Below are positions 36,438-44,215 of a DNA stretch of 64,000 bases, piece by piece (the first letter of the stretch is position 1; every line of letters begins with the position of its first letter). The position numbers and the translations under genes are program-made. The notes beneath the pieces were generated by a model. The model had not been told where the DNA came from and ran no database searches. It saw only the letters and a list, made by a program, of their open reading frames with translations. The stretch is from Brevibacillus aydinogluensis (lineage in GTDB: Bacteria; Bacillota; Bacilli; Brevibacillales; Brevibacillaceae). Where the stretch lies: assembly GCF_031954365.1 (NCBI RefSeq), contig NZ_JAUSVZ010000005.1. One strand, given 5' to 3'.

Positions 36438-36997
36438 TCGCCCTCTCCCCTTTCGTACATCTTCTGTAGCTGATGCAAAGCGCGATAGGAGATCATCTTT
36501 ACGCTCGATTCCGTTTTGCCCAGCACTTCCGCCACCTGGCTGATTTTCAGATCGGCAAAATAACGCAGGGTCAGGACGTCACGCTGATCCTGCGTCAACT
36601 TGTCCAACCGGTCGCGCAGCAGGCGAATCTCTTCGTTGGTCAGCGCCTGCCGTTCCGGCTGCCATGTATCGTCCGGTTCACCGCCGAGCAGGTCGTCCTG
36701 ATCGACTGGAAACTCCCGGTTTTTTCGCATGAAATCGACGTACGTATTGTGAGCGATGCGAAATATCCAGGAAGCAAACGGACTTGTTCTGCTGTATTGA
36801 TCAAATTTTTCAAGCGCTTTTAAAAACACTGTCGTCGTCAAGTCGTCGGCATCCCACGGATTTTGCACGCGGCAGCGCAAATAGCGGTTGACGCGGTCAA
36901 AGTACTCGTCGTACAACTCGGTAAAATCGCGGGACTCGTAATACTCGGCCGAAGAGTCTGACGACGGGCGCGTCGAACGCTTCATCGCCATTGCCAT
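36434..36997 (-). CDS. ECF-type RNA polymerase sigma factor
   Basis: Sigma-70 family factor of 187 residues with region 2 (FTELYDEYFDRVNRYLRCRV; DADDLTTTVFLKALEKFDQY; PFASWIFRIAHNTYVDFMRK) and region 4 (LTQDQRDVLTLRYFADLKIS, VAEVLGKTESSVKMISYRAL). There is no region 3. The ATG at 36997 follows GGTGGAGGAAATCACG. It is the first gene of a six-gene minus-strand operon and is coupled to the putative anti-sigma gene. It probably reads the promoter at 37069-37093, giving autoregulation. Confidence 0.93.
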   Translation of the reverse strand: MAMAMKRSTRPSSDSSAEYYESRDFTELYDEYFDRVNRYLRCRVQNPWDADDLTTTVFLKALEKFDQYSRTSPFASWIFRIAHNTYVDFMRKNREFPVDQDDLLGGEPDDTWQPERQALTNEEIRLLRDRLDKLTQDQRDVLTLRYFADLKISQVAEVLGKTESSVKMISYRALHQLQKMYERGEGE

Positions 36998-37068
36998 CGT
37001 GATTTCCTCCACCCCGCCGTATCGGCCGGAAGCCCGATCGCCGTGTTCCAACGACGCGGGCACACTCC

Positions 37069-37093
37069 GACGCGGTCAGGTCTTCTCGTTTCA
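37069..37093 (-). promoter_or_regulatory. Candidate ECF promoter of the sigma operon
   Basis: On the minus strand TGAAAC (37088-37093), a 15-bp spacer and CGTC (37069-37072), close to the sigma-W/ECF pattern TGAAAC-N16-CGTA, 71 bp before the sigma gene's ATG. Confidence 0.4.
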
Positions 37094-37286
37094 AACGCAA
37101 AAGCAAGCACCCCTTTCCGGTCAGCGCTTGCGGACGAGGAAAAAGCATCCGCGAATGCGGCCGTCCCGTGAACGGACCTCATACAGATGCTTTATTATCC
37201 AAATGAGTATTACGTATGGAGGCGGAAAAAAGTCACAAGGCTGGCAGAAAATTTTTTGAGGTGATGCAAAGCTGCCGTCTCAGGAC

Positions 37287-38429
37287 CTAGAGTGCCCGGT
37301 CCAGTTCGGCGATGATGTCCTCTACCGCCTCTATGCCGACCGAAAGGCGAATCAGCCCCTGGGTGATGCCGGCTTCCCGCCGCTGCTCTTCCGACAATGC
37401 GCGGTGGGAGGTGGTGACGGGATGAGACACGCTTGTCTCCACACCCGCCAGAGACGGGGCCAGCTTGATCCAGTCGAGGGAGCGGAAGAAGTCGTACACC
37501 TTTTCTTCGTCCGCCAGGCAGAACGAGATCATCGCCCCTTGCTTGTCGGTGTGAAAAAACGAAGTGGAAGCCGGGTCCGGATAATAGGTGTGCTTGACCG
37601 CCGGATGGTTCCGTAAAAACTGCGCCACTGCACTCGCGTTGTCGCACTGCCGCTCCATGCGCAGCGCCAACGTCTTCAGCCCGCGGGCGGTCAGCCACGC
37701 TTCAAACGGGCTGAGGGACGCGCCGTAGTTGACCACGATCTCCGCGGCCCTTTCCACCAGATCCTGCCGGCCGACCAGAACGCCCGCCGTGACGTCGCTG
37801 TGGCCGCCGATGTACTTCGTCGCGCTGTGCACCACCAGATCGGCTCCCAGTTGAATCGGCCGGACCAGATACGGAGTGGCAAACGTGTTGTCCACCATGA
37901 CGGCGAGTCCGTACTGTTTTGCTTCGCGTATCCAATATGGCAGATCCGGCACCGACAGCAGCGGGTTGGTAATCGTCTCGGTGAAAAGGAGCTTGGTCTG
38001 CGGCCGGACATGGGCCGCCAGCGATTCCTTTCGGCTCAGGTCAATGCACTCCAGTTCGATCCCGAACCGGGACAGTTCCTTGTGCAGCAGCGCATAGGTT
38101 CCGCCGTACAGTTCATGGGAGGCGAGTACGTGGTCGCCCGGTCCCAGTACGGCAAGCAGGCCGGCCATGATTGCGCCCATCCCGGACGCGGCACTGACGC
38201 CTGCCTCCGCCTGTTCCAACCGGGCAACAGCCAATGCCAGTTCCGTTTGGTTCGGGTTGCCGTTGCGGGTGTACAGGTACTCTCCTTCTCCTGCGTAGTA
38301 TCGCTCTACATCCTCCAGCCCAGAAAAGGCAAACACGGACGTTTGATAAATGGGGGTAGACTTGCTGGCCACCTGTTGAAGCGGCTTGTGGCCGATATGT
38401 ACTGTTTTCGTCTCGAAGTGCTCGCCCAC
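37287..38429 (-). CDS. Cys/Met-metabolism PLP enzyme (cystathionine gamma-synthase/lyase or methionine gamma-lyase family)
   Basis: Fold-type I PLP enzyme of 380 residues. The PLP lysine lies in VVHSATKYIGGHSDVTAG; other family marks are TPIYQTSVFAF, YTRNGNPNQTELA, VSAASGMGAI, VMVDNTFATPYLVRP and the C-terminal IRLSVGIEAVEDI. The start is most likely the GTG at 38429 (CTGGAGGGATTTCAG upstream), since the ATG 11 codons earlier lacks a ribosome site. No neighbours indicate whether it makes or breaks cystathionine, methionine or homocysteine, and no S-box leader was seen. Confidence 0.88.
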   Translation of the reverse strand: MGEHFETKTVHIGHKPLQQVASKSTPIYQTSVFAFSGLEDVERYYAGEGEYLYTRNGNPNQTELALAVARLEQAEAGVSAASGMGAIMAGLLAVLGPGDHVLASHELYGGTYALLHKELSRFGIELECIDLSRKESLAAHVRPQTKLLFTETITNPLLSVPDLPYWIREAKQYGLAVMVDNTFATPYLVRPIQLGADLVVHSATKYIGGHSDVTAGVLVGRQDLVERAAEIVVNYGASLSPFEAWLTARGLKTLALRMERQCDNASAVAQFLRNHPAVKHTYYPDPASTSFFHTDKQGAMISFCLADEEKVYDFFRSLDWIKLAPSLAGVETSVSHPVTTSHRALSEEQRREAGITQGLIRLSVGIEAVEDIIAELDRAL

Positions 38430-38494
38430 CTGAAATCCCTCCAGCGTCAACTTTTCTAACATTCTATCACGCGCCGGCCATTCCGACCACCCTA

Positions 38495-38525
38495 TTGGCG
38501 TTCTCTTGCATGTTTGTGCTATAAT
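38495..38525 (+). promoter_or_regulatory. Candidate promoter of the cyclophilin gene
   Basis: -35 TTGGCG (38495-38500), 19-bp spacer, -10 TATAAT (38520-38525), 47 bp before the ATG. Confidence 0.5.
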
Positions 38526-38572
38526 CCTCTGCGTCCCCATATCAGGACAAGCAGGAAAGGAAGGTGCACAAG

Positions 38573-39265
38573 ATGAAACGACTGTTTACCACCCTACTCG
38601 CATGTCTGACAGCAGCCGCATTGATTGCGGGATGTTCCGGCGGAAGCAGTGAAACGGCGCCCCCTCAACCGAAGCCGCCTGTCAAGGAAAATTCCAAGGA
38701 ACCGGCACAGCCGCCGGGGCCGACGGGCGAGAAAAAGTACGCCACACCTCCGGCCATGCAAATTGACAAAAACAAAAAATACCAGGCGGTTATCTCCACG
38801 ACGATGGGCGACATCACGGTGGAACTGTTTGCCAAAGACGCGCCCATAACGGTAAATAATTTCGTCTTTTTGGCAAAGGACAAGTTTTATGACGGTTTGA
38901 CGTTCCACCGCGTGATCAAGGATTTCATGATCCAGACAGGCGATCCGCTGGGCAACGGAACCGGCGGTCCGGGCTACAATTTCGAAGACGAGCTGAACAA
39001 CGGCCACGTCTACGAACCGGGCGTCGTCGCCATGGCCAACGCTGGTGCCAACACCAACGGCAGCCAGTTCTTCATCGGCTCCGGCGATGATGTGAAAAAC
39101 CTGAAGCACACCCCGTACTACACCATCTTCGGCAAGGTAATCAGCGGCATGGACGTCGTGAAAAAAATTGAATCCGTCAAGGTGAAAAACAACCCGCTTA
39201 CGGGCGAAGCGAGCATGCCTGCTGATCCGATCAAAATCAAAACGATTACCATTCAGGAAAAATAA
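38573..39265 (+). CDS. Cyclophilin-type peptidyl-prolyl isomerase lipoprotein
   Basis: Membrane-anchored cyclophilin of 230 residues. A lipoprotein signal (MKRLFTTLLACLTAAALIAG, lipobox LIAG-Cys21) is followed by a Pro/Glu linker (about 22-60) and the isomerase domain: TTMGDITVELFAKDAPITVN, then GLTFHRVIKDFMIQTGDP with the catalytic Arg, then GVVAMANAG and GSQFFI. It is expected to fold exported proteins on the outer face of the membrane. AAAGGAAGG 8 nt upstream selects the ATG at 38573. A strong terminator follows, so it is monocistronic. Confidence 0.94.
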   Translation: MKRLFTTLLACLTAAALIAGCSGGSSETAPPQPKPPVKENSKEPAQPPGPTGEKKYATPPAMQIDKNKKYQAVISTTMGDITVELFAKDAPITVNNFVFLAKDKFYDGLTFHRVIKDFMIQTGDPLGNGTGGPGYNFEDELNNGHVYEPGVVAMANAGANTNGSQFFIGSGDDVKNLKHTPYYTIFGKVISGMDVVKKIESVKVKNNPLTGEASMPADPIKIKTITIQEK

Positions 39266-39270
39266 GCGGA

Positions 39271-39309
39271 GCAAACGGCGCCAGTCTCTTGACGGCGCCG
39301 TTTGCTTTT
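39271..39309 (+). terminator. Terminator of the cyclophilin gene
   Basis: GCAAACGGCGCC (39271-39282) pairs with GGCGCCGTTTGC (39294-39305), followed by TTTT. Confidence 0.85.
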
Positions 39310-39503
39310 GACGCAGCCCGACCTTTCCGGTTCCGTCCGCTCGTGTTCACCCAATGCGCGCGGCGGTCCGGCTGAGCTGTTTTGGCGGGCATGGAATCCA
39401 TTCCCTCTTGAACCACAGTTGTTTCACCGATAGACTTGCAAATGACCCGATTCGCTTTACGCGACCGCAAGCTAAGAGCGAAAAGGAGTGTGATGTCTTC
39501 GTG

Positions 39504-40124
39504 ATGAAACGAGAGGCGCGAACGCGCTTTTTCTTCTTTTCCGGCAGCATTTTGCTGCTCTTGGTGTGCCTGCTGGTGACGCCGACCAGCGCAACGGCAC
39601 CCCAGGCGAAAAAAACCGCGCCCGCCCAGAACGAGCCTCGGCCACATGGACCTATGGCACTGGCGACGGACGTCCCCAAAACTCTTGAACCCCGACAACA
39701 GGAGCGGCGCCCAGCGGTCCGGGCGAGTCGTGACGAGCGGCGCACGGCCACAAGAGCGCGTGTTCGGCTGACCGAACGTGAAATGGAACTGCTGGCCCGA
39801 CTCGTTTACGCGGAAGGCCGGGGCGAACCCTACGAAGGCCAAGTGGCCATCGCGGCGGTCGTATTGAATCGTGTAAAATCGCCCCAATTTCCCAACACGG
39901 TGCGAGAGGTCATCTATCAACCCAACGCCTTTTCACCTGTAAATGACGGCCATCTAACGTATAAGACGAACGATACGGCGCGCAAGGCCGTCCGGGACGC
40001 CGTTAACGGCAAGGATCCATCTCGCGGGTCCCTCTACTTCTACAATCCGAAAACGGCGACGTCCGATTGGATTCGGACGAGACCGCTGACGGTGCGAATC
40101 GCCAACCACGTGTTTGCGCGCTGA
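39504..40124 (+). CDS. SleB/CwlJ-type cell wall hydrolase
   Basis: Exported hydrolase of 206 residues. The start MKREARTRFFFFSGSIL with LLLLVCLLVTPTSATA is a signal peptide or anchor. A basic low-complexity linker (about 40-90) precedes the hydrolase_2 domain: LLARLVYAEGRGEPYEGQVA (catalytic Glu in YAEGRGEP), AAVVLNRVKSPQFPN, YQPNAFSPVNDG, and SLYFYNPKTATSDWI. Such enzymes degrade spore cortex or other peptidoglycan. The start is a little uncertain: AAAAGGAG is 14 nt from the ATG at 39504 and 11 nt from a GTG at 39501. The 235 bp upstream hold only the cyclophilin terminator and no obvious gene. Confidence 0.9.
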   Translation: MKREARTRFFFFSGSILLLLVCLLVTPTSATAPQAKKTAPAQNEPRPHGPMALATDVPKTLEPRQQERRPAVRASRDERRTATRARVRLTEREMELLARLVYAEGRGEPYEGQVAIAAVVLNRVKSPQFPNTVREVIYQPNAFSPVNDGHLTYKTNDTARKAVRDAVNGKDPSRGSLYFYNPKTATSDWIRTRPLTVRIANHVFAR

Positions 40125-40500
40125 CCGCAGGCATGCACGTTATTAGATCACATTTAACATAACTTTATTTTTATTTTACCGTTTGTTTACAATTATTTGC
40201 TAATCTGTACCAGTACGCACTTTTTCAATCATTGAGAAAAGCACCGATGCTTTTGTCGTCATGCAAGTATCAATTGTGACCCCAACTCGTCATGATTACT
40301 GTGACGCACCTTGTTGCTGGCGGTGACGTTTGGCCTGATTGCCAACGGCGTCCGCCGCGCCCATCGGTTTTTTTCTCAATCGCCCCCTACCCTTGGGCAC
40401 TCCTGCATTGGGAGTGCCATTTTTTTATCCGCCGCCTTTGCTCCATGGCCGAAACCCCTGTTTCCTGTTACAATGATAGGGATGAAAGGAGGGGGGCACC
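40125..40500. other. Gap without a clear gene
   Basis: This 376-bp stretch opens with an AT-rich tract (about 40138-40205), contains an unassigned terminator (40396-40427) and ends in the DUF1811 gene's ribosome site. A frame from TTG 40311 has a hydrophobic start but no ribosome site. I see no gene that I would defend; an unrecognised small RNA is possible. Confidence 0.5.
40396..40427 (+). terminator. Terminator without an adjacent gene
   Basis: GGCACTCC (40396-40403) pairs with GGAGTGCC (40411-40418), followed by ATTTTTTT. It lies 270 bp past the hydrolase stop. Confidence 0.8.
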
Positions 40501-40809
40501 GTGCGCTTGTACAGTCAAATGACCCTTGCCGAACTGCAGGAAGAGATGGAACGGCTGCGCCTCGCGGCAGAAGAAAAGAAGCAGGCCGGTGACGAGTCAC
40601 AGTACGCCGTCCTGCAGCAAAAATTTTTCCTGGCCAAATCGTATTACATCGGAACCGCAGAGTTTCGCGTCGGCGGTAGCTATCGAGTCTACGGCCACGA
40701 CGAACCGTTTACGATCGAATACTTTAACGGCGTGTTTGCCTGGGGCAAATTTCCCGCTTCACCGGAGCCTGTCGGCTATCCCGTCGGCATGCTGGAGCCG
40801 TGGGTGTAG
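40501..40809 (+). CDS. yfhH: DUF1811 (YfhH-like) protein
   Basis: Cytosolic protein of 102 residues: a helical N terminus (MTLAELQEEMERLRLAAEEK, AVLQQKFFLAKSYYIG) and a small beta-barrel C terminus (FRVGGSYRVYGHDEPFTIEY, FAWGKFPASPEPVGYPVGML), the layout of the DUF1811/YfhH family of Bacillales, whose role is not known. Translation starts at GTG 40501, directly behind AAAGGAGGGGGGCACC. A terminator follows at 40867. Confidence 0.88.
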   Translation: MRLYSQMTLAELQEEMERLRLAAEEKKQAGDESQYAVLQQKFFLAKSYYIGTAEFRVGGSYRVYGHDEPFTIEYFNGVFAWGKFPASPEPVGYPVGMLEPWV

Positions 40810-40866
40810 GCGACAGCAGCTGGGGAAGGTTGCGGCCGTTGTCCCTGTGATTGACGCTGACGCCAC

Positions 40867-40898
40867 ACAGCCGGCGCTTCGCTGCAGCCGGCTGTTTC
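40867..40898 (+). terminator. Terminator of the DUF1811 gene
   Basis: ACAGCCGGC (40867-40875) pairs with GCCGGCTGT (40887-40895), followed by a short T tract. Confidence 0.7.
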
Positions 40899-40971
40899 AT
40901 TGCACACCGTTTCAGAAGCACCGCCCGTTCCTTCCATGGACGGCCCGGTTGCGGTGCTTGACTGTCAAACA

Positions 40972-41002
40972 TTGTCCACACACTGCCCGCATTGGATATA
41001 AT
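40972..41002 (+). promoter_or_regulatory. Candidate promoter of the DUF441 gene
   Basis: -35 TTGTCC (40972-40977), 19-bp spacer, -10 TATAAT (40997-41002). Confidence 0.45.
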
Positions 41003-41035
41003 AGGGGCAAAAAAAGAAAGCGAGTTTCGTCAACT

Positions 41036-41485
41036 ATGGATGTCATCAATCTTGTTCTGCTCGCGCTTCTGGCGCTGGGCATTGTCGGCAACAATCCGGC
41101 CGTCTCCATTGCGGTGGCGATTTTGCTGCTCATCCGCCTGCTCCACCTGGAGCGAATGTTCCCTTTTCTGGAACAGTACGGCCTGCAGATTGGCATTGTC
41201 GTGTTAACGATCGGGGTGCTTTCGCCTCTGGCGAGCGGCAAGATCCGCCCTGATACGATTCTTTCCATCTTTACTCACTGGCAGTCCGTTCTCGCCGTCC
41301 TGATCGGCATTTTTGTCGCCTATCTGGGCGGGAAGGGGGCCAGCTTGATGACGCAAAATCCGCTGGTCGTCACCGGCATTTTGCTCGGCACGATCATTGG
41401 CGTCACCTTTTTCCGCGGCGTCCCGGTCGGACCGCTCATCGCGGCCGGCATGCTCGCCTTTCTCCTGCAATTTCTCCCAAAGTGA
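41036..41485 (+). CDS. DUF441 family membrane protein (YtwI-like)
   Basis: Small integral membrane protein of 149 residues with four to five hydrophobic helices (INLVLLALLALGIVG; SIAVAILLLIRLLHL; LQIGIVVLTIGVLSPLASGK; SVLAVLIGIFVAYLGGKGA; VVTGILLGTIIGVTFFRG; PLIAAGMLAFLLQFL). The conserved SGKIRP and GGKGxxL loops are typical of DUF441. The function is not established. The ATG at 41036 has only a weak upstream site (AAGCGAG), but no better start lies in frame. It is convergent with the HesB-like gene, 9 bp away. Confidence 0.88.
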   Translation: MDVINLVLLALLALGIVGNNPAVSIAVAILLLIRLLHLERMFPFLEQYGLQIGIVVLTIGVLSPLASGKIRPDTILSIFTHWQSVLAVLIGIFVAYLGGKGASLMTQNPLVVTGILLGTIIGVTFFRGVPVGPLIAAGMLAFLLQFLPK

Positions 41486-41494
41486 GCGGCGGTG

Positions 41495-41815
41495 TCAGCC
41501 CCACCGCTCCTTGACCTTCAGGCCGTAGGCGAGAATCTCCTGCGGCGTCACCAGCCGAAAGCCCTGTTGCTCACGGTAATCGATGACCAACTCCTCCGCT
41601 CCGACATAGGTCTCGGTCTCCTTGTCCACCAACAGGGTCATCCCCTCTACCTCCAGCACCCGATCGCCGCTCAGCGGTTCGTCCCAACACAGGCTGTATT
41701 CCACCGTCATGCCGCAGCCCCCTGTCAGTTCTCCGTTGATTCGCAGCGCCTGCTTTCGTTCGTTGGCCAGCGCTGTGAGAACAGAACGGGCTGCATCCGT
41801 CAAAGTTACACGCAT
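41495..41815 (-). CDS. HesB/IscA-like protein (YqkB type)
   Basis: Protein of 106 residues with the HesB/Fe-S biosynthesis fold (MRVTLTDAARSVLTALANER; LRINGELTGGCGMTVEYSL; GMTLLVDKETETYVG; LVIDYREQQGFRL). The three cysteines of true A-type carriers are not all present: a Cys in GGCGM and one in SLCWDE remain, and the C-terminal CxC is missing. That matches the YqkB/YneR-like branch, whose role is uncertain, rather than a standard Fe-S carrier. Confidence 0.82.
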   Translation of the reverse strand: MRVTLTDAARSVLTALANERKQALRINGELTGGCGMTVEYSLCWDEPLSGDRVLEVEGMTLLVDKETETYVGAEELVIDYREQQGFRLVTPQEILAYGLKVKERWG

Positions 41816-41916
41816 GCATGGTCCTCCATTTCTTCCGTCTTGTCCGTTTTGGATGCATCTTCCTTCCCATCATAGCATAGAATAGTTGAAAGGCAGCAAG
41901 GAAAGGACGATTGCAC

Positions 41917-42057
41917 ATGCGCATATACGAACGAGACGGCATCTTCATCGCAGAAGCGGAATACCAATCGGAACTGGTCGTCATTTGCGGAAACTCGTGG
42001 GAAGAAGCCTGGGAGAGGCTGCAGATGAGGCTTCTCGTTCTGGAAATGATTGGATGA
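41917..42057 (+). CDS. 46-residue acidic protein, unknown
   Basis: Short gene with GGAAAGGA about 9 nt before the ATG at 41917 and a terminator 9 bp after its TGA. The product (MRIYERDGIFIAEAEYQSEL...) would be a strand pair followed by one helix (SWEEAWERLQMRLLVLEMI). I recognise no family; the clean ribosome site and own terminator are the case for it being real. Confidence 0.6.
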   Translation: MRIYERDGIFIAEAEYQSELVVICGNSWEEAWERLQMRLLVLEMIG

Positions 42058-42065
42058 CGGAAGGA

Positions 42066-42091
42066 GCGGGTCGCCAGAGACCTGCTTTTTT
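42066..42091 (+). terminator. Terminator of the 46-residue gene
   Basis: GCGGGTC (42066-42072) pairs with GACCTGC (42079-42085, one G-U), followed by six T. Confidence 0.7.
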
Positions 42092-42203
42092 CACGCCCCA
42101 AGCCGTTGGATGACTTTTCACCGACACGTCCAAAGCCCTGTTCTCCAATGGGCCGCTTGGCGTATCACCTGCTGAAAAACCACTGCACAAGGAGCGCAAC
42201 ATC

Positions 42204-43250
42204 ATGTCTTCCTTCATCACGCACGACATGTCGCTGGTCGCTGAGATTCGTCGGCGGACAGCGGCAGCCAACCGCAACAATGTGAGCCGCACGGCCGCCT
42301 ACCTCGCATTCTATCGCGAGCACCCGGAAGTGCACTGGGCCCTGCTTGCCCACCTGGTCTCCCGCAACAGCGGCTGGAGCATGACCGATCTGTGCGGCGA
42401 ATGGCTCCCCCGCCTGATCGACGAGCAGGACATCCGGGCGTTTTTCTGGTTTTTGGAGCGAAACAACTGGCTGATTTTTCACGACGCCTACGCCCAACTG
42501 CTGCTCTATGCGGAGATGAAGCGGACAGGAACCGATCTGACTCACCTCCTGCCCCACCTCGGTGTCTCCCGCTTCATGCAGCCAGTGTGGCGCGAGTTTC
42601 TGGAAAAGAAGGACAGCGTGCGGCTCACCCGCGCCCTGATCGTCAACGAACAGCAGTACATTGAGCAGCGCGTGGTGCGCAAACCGTTCATCCGAGAGCA
42701 GGTCTTAGCCAACCTCACGGATCAGGTGCAGTCCGTGCTTTCGCTCAACCAGGTGTTGTTTCCCTACAAGGCCCATCCCGCCGACCGGCGGCTGAGCATC
42801 GTCGGCATCGCGACAAACCGTTTTCCCGCTGTCCGGCAGCGCATATCCACAGGCAAGACGCTGTACCGGCTCCTCTACGCCGATGACCAACGGCACGAGG
42901 CGATTGTCAGGTGGGCGGAGCGCATTCCGCATACGGGATCGCGTGCCGATTACTGGCCCCACCTGTTTTCTCCCAAACCTCACGACGAAATAGCGGCCCC
43001 CGTCTACGTGCCGCGCATCGACGGCACTGCGCTGCGGCCGGGCTGTCCCAAGCTGTACAGCCCAGTGCTGAGCGCTGTCTGGCCGGATGTGGAACACGCC
43101 CCGGCTGACGGCGTGGACTGGTATCGTGACGAGAAATGGCTGGAGGCGCTGGAAGACGAGGATGATCTGCCGACAATGGAGAGCGAGGCGTATCTGCGCT
43201 CGCTGCAGCTCGCCGAGAAAGGGTTGGAGAGGATTACGGCCATGAAATGA
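42204..43250 (+). CDS. DUF2515 family protein (YppC-like)
   Basis: Soluble helical protein of 348 residues recognisable as DUF2515/YppC: VAEIRRRTAAANRNNVSRTA, YLAFYREHPEVHWALLAHLV, SRNSGWSMTDLCG, FWFLERNNWLIFHDAYAQLL and FPYKAHPADRRLSIVGIAT. No catalytic signature is evident. AAGGAGCGCAACATC precedes the ATG at 42204. The next gene begins 23 bp downstream on the same strand, so the two are probably one operon. Confidence 0.88.
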   Translation: MSSFITHDMSLVAEIRRRTAAANRNNVSRTAAYLAFYREHPEVHWALLAHLVSRNSGWSMTDLCGEWLPRLIDEQDIRAFFWFLERNNWLIFHDAYAQLLLYAEMKRTGTDLTHLLPHLGVSRFMQPVWREFLEKKDSVRLTRALIVNEQQYIEQRVVRKPFIREQVLANLTDQVQSVLSLNQVLFPYKAHPADRRLSIVGIATNRFPAVRQRISTGKTLYRLLYADDQRHEAIVRWAERIPHTGSRADYWPHLFSPKPHDEIAAPVYVPRIDGTALRPGCPKLYSPVLSAVWPDVEHAPADGVDWYRDEKWLEALEDEDDLPTMESEAYLRSLQLAEKGLERITAMK

Positions 43251-43273
43251 CACGATGTGGAGGTGTCGGAAGC

Positions 43274-44215
43274 GTGAAATCATTGATCGAAAACCAGAAG
43301 GCGTATCTGCTGGGCTGCCAACTGTCGAGCGGCGCATTTCGGCTGGCCCCCAGGCGCGTCCAGATCAATCCGTACTTCACCAACCTGGCGCTGATCTCCC
43401 TGGTCCGGCTCGGCGAAGGGGAGGCAGTGCGAAAGTACGTGGATTGGTATCTGGACCACGTCAACGAACGCGGTTACATCAACGACTACCGGCTGGACGG
43501 CGAACGGGAAGTGGACACCGGCGATGCCGACAGCGAGGACAGCTATCACGCCACGCTTTTCAGTCTGCTTGTGGAATGGCTGCGGCTCACCGGCGACACA
43601 GACTGGCTGCGGCAGCGCCGGGATGAGTTGGCCAAAATGCTTCAGGCAGTGGGGCGGCTGCAGCAAAAAGACGGGTTGACCTGGGCGAAGCATTCGTATC
43701 GGGTCAAATATTTGATGGACAATTGCGAAGTGGCCGTCGGACTGGAAGATGCGGCCACCCTGTTTGCAGCTATCGGTGACGACGCGCTGGCGAAGGAAGC
43801 GCGGTATCGGGCGGAAGCCTGCCGCAGGGGAATTGCGGCGATGTACAGCCCGGCGCGGGCAGCCTACGCGATGTACGATCGCAAGTATCCCGGCTGGCGC
43901 AAGTGGTACCCGGACGTCACCTCCCAGGCGTTTCCGATCGTGTACGGACTGGCCTCCCCCGATGCAACCAGCGGCCTGTACGAGCGCATTACGGCCGCCT
44001 TTCCCCACTACGACATCTTTCAGACCGGCGACCTGTACCCCTGGATGATCATGGGAGAATGCGCCAGACGGGTGGGCGACATGCGCAGGGTGGAGCGCAT
44101 GCTGCAGACTGCGGCTGAACTGTACATACGCGGTCCACGCCATCCCTACTGGCTCATCCACGAATCGGGCCGGTTTATCGAACTGATGCAGGCTGCCGGT
44201 GCATCCGCCGCCTAA
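43274..44215 (+). CDS. Six-hairpin glycosidase-like protein
   Basis: Cytosolic (no signal) protein of 313 residues with repeated helical pairs of the alpha/alpha6-barrel type: NPYFTNLALISLVRLGEGEA, DSYHATLFSLLVEWLRLTGD, CEVAVGLEDAATLFAAIGDD, WYPDVTSQAFPIVYGL and PHYDIFQTGDLYPWMIMGEC. Conserved acids in DTGDADSEDSYHA could be catalytic. The start is GTG 43274 (GGAGG 10 nt upstream). Its TAA overlaps the stop of the convergent DUF1444 gene. Substrate unknown; the position after DUF2515 suggests envelope or storage polymer metabolism only vaguely. Confidence 0.8.
   Translation: MKSLIENQKAYLLGCQLSSGAFRLAPRRVQINPYFTNLALISLVRLGEGEAVRKYVDWYLDHVNERGYINDYRLDGEREVDTGDADSEDSYHATLFSLLVEWLRLTGDTDWLRQRRDELAKMLQAVGRLQQKDGLTWAKHSYRVKYLMDNCEVAVGLEDAATLFAAIGDDALAKEARYRAEACRRGIAAMYSPARAAYAMYDRKYPGWRKWYPDVTSQAFPIVYGLASPDATSGLYERITAAFPHYDIFQTGDLYPWMIMGECARRVGDMRRVERMLQTAAELYIRGPRHPYWLIHESGRFIELMQAAGASAA

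Noticed and set aside
38430..38572. S-box (SAM) riboswitch before the Cys/Met PLP gene
   Set aside because: The gap is only 143 bp, is shared with a divergent promoter and lacks the S-box core.
39246..39920. Minus-strand 224-codon frame opposite the SleB-type gene
   Set aside because: Shadow; it also crosses a terminator, and the plus-strand product has clear hydrolase motifs.
40311..40592. Possible small membrane protein from TTG 40311
   Set aside because: No ribosome site, and the frame runs through a strong terminator and into the DUF1811 gene.
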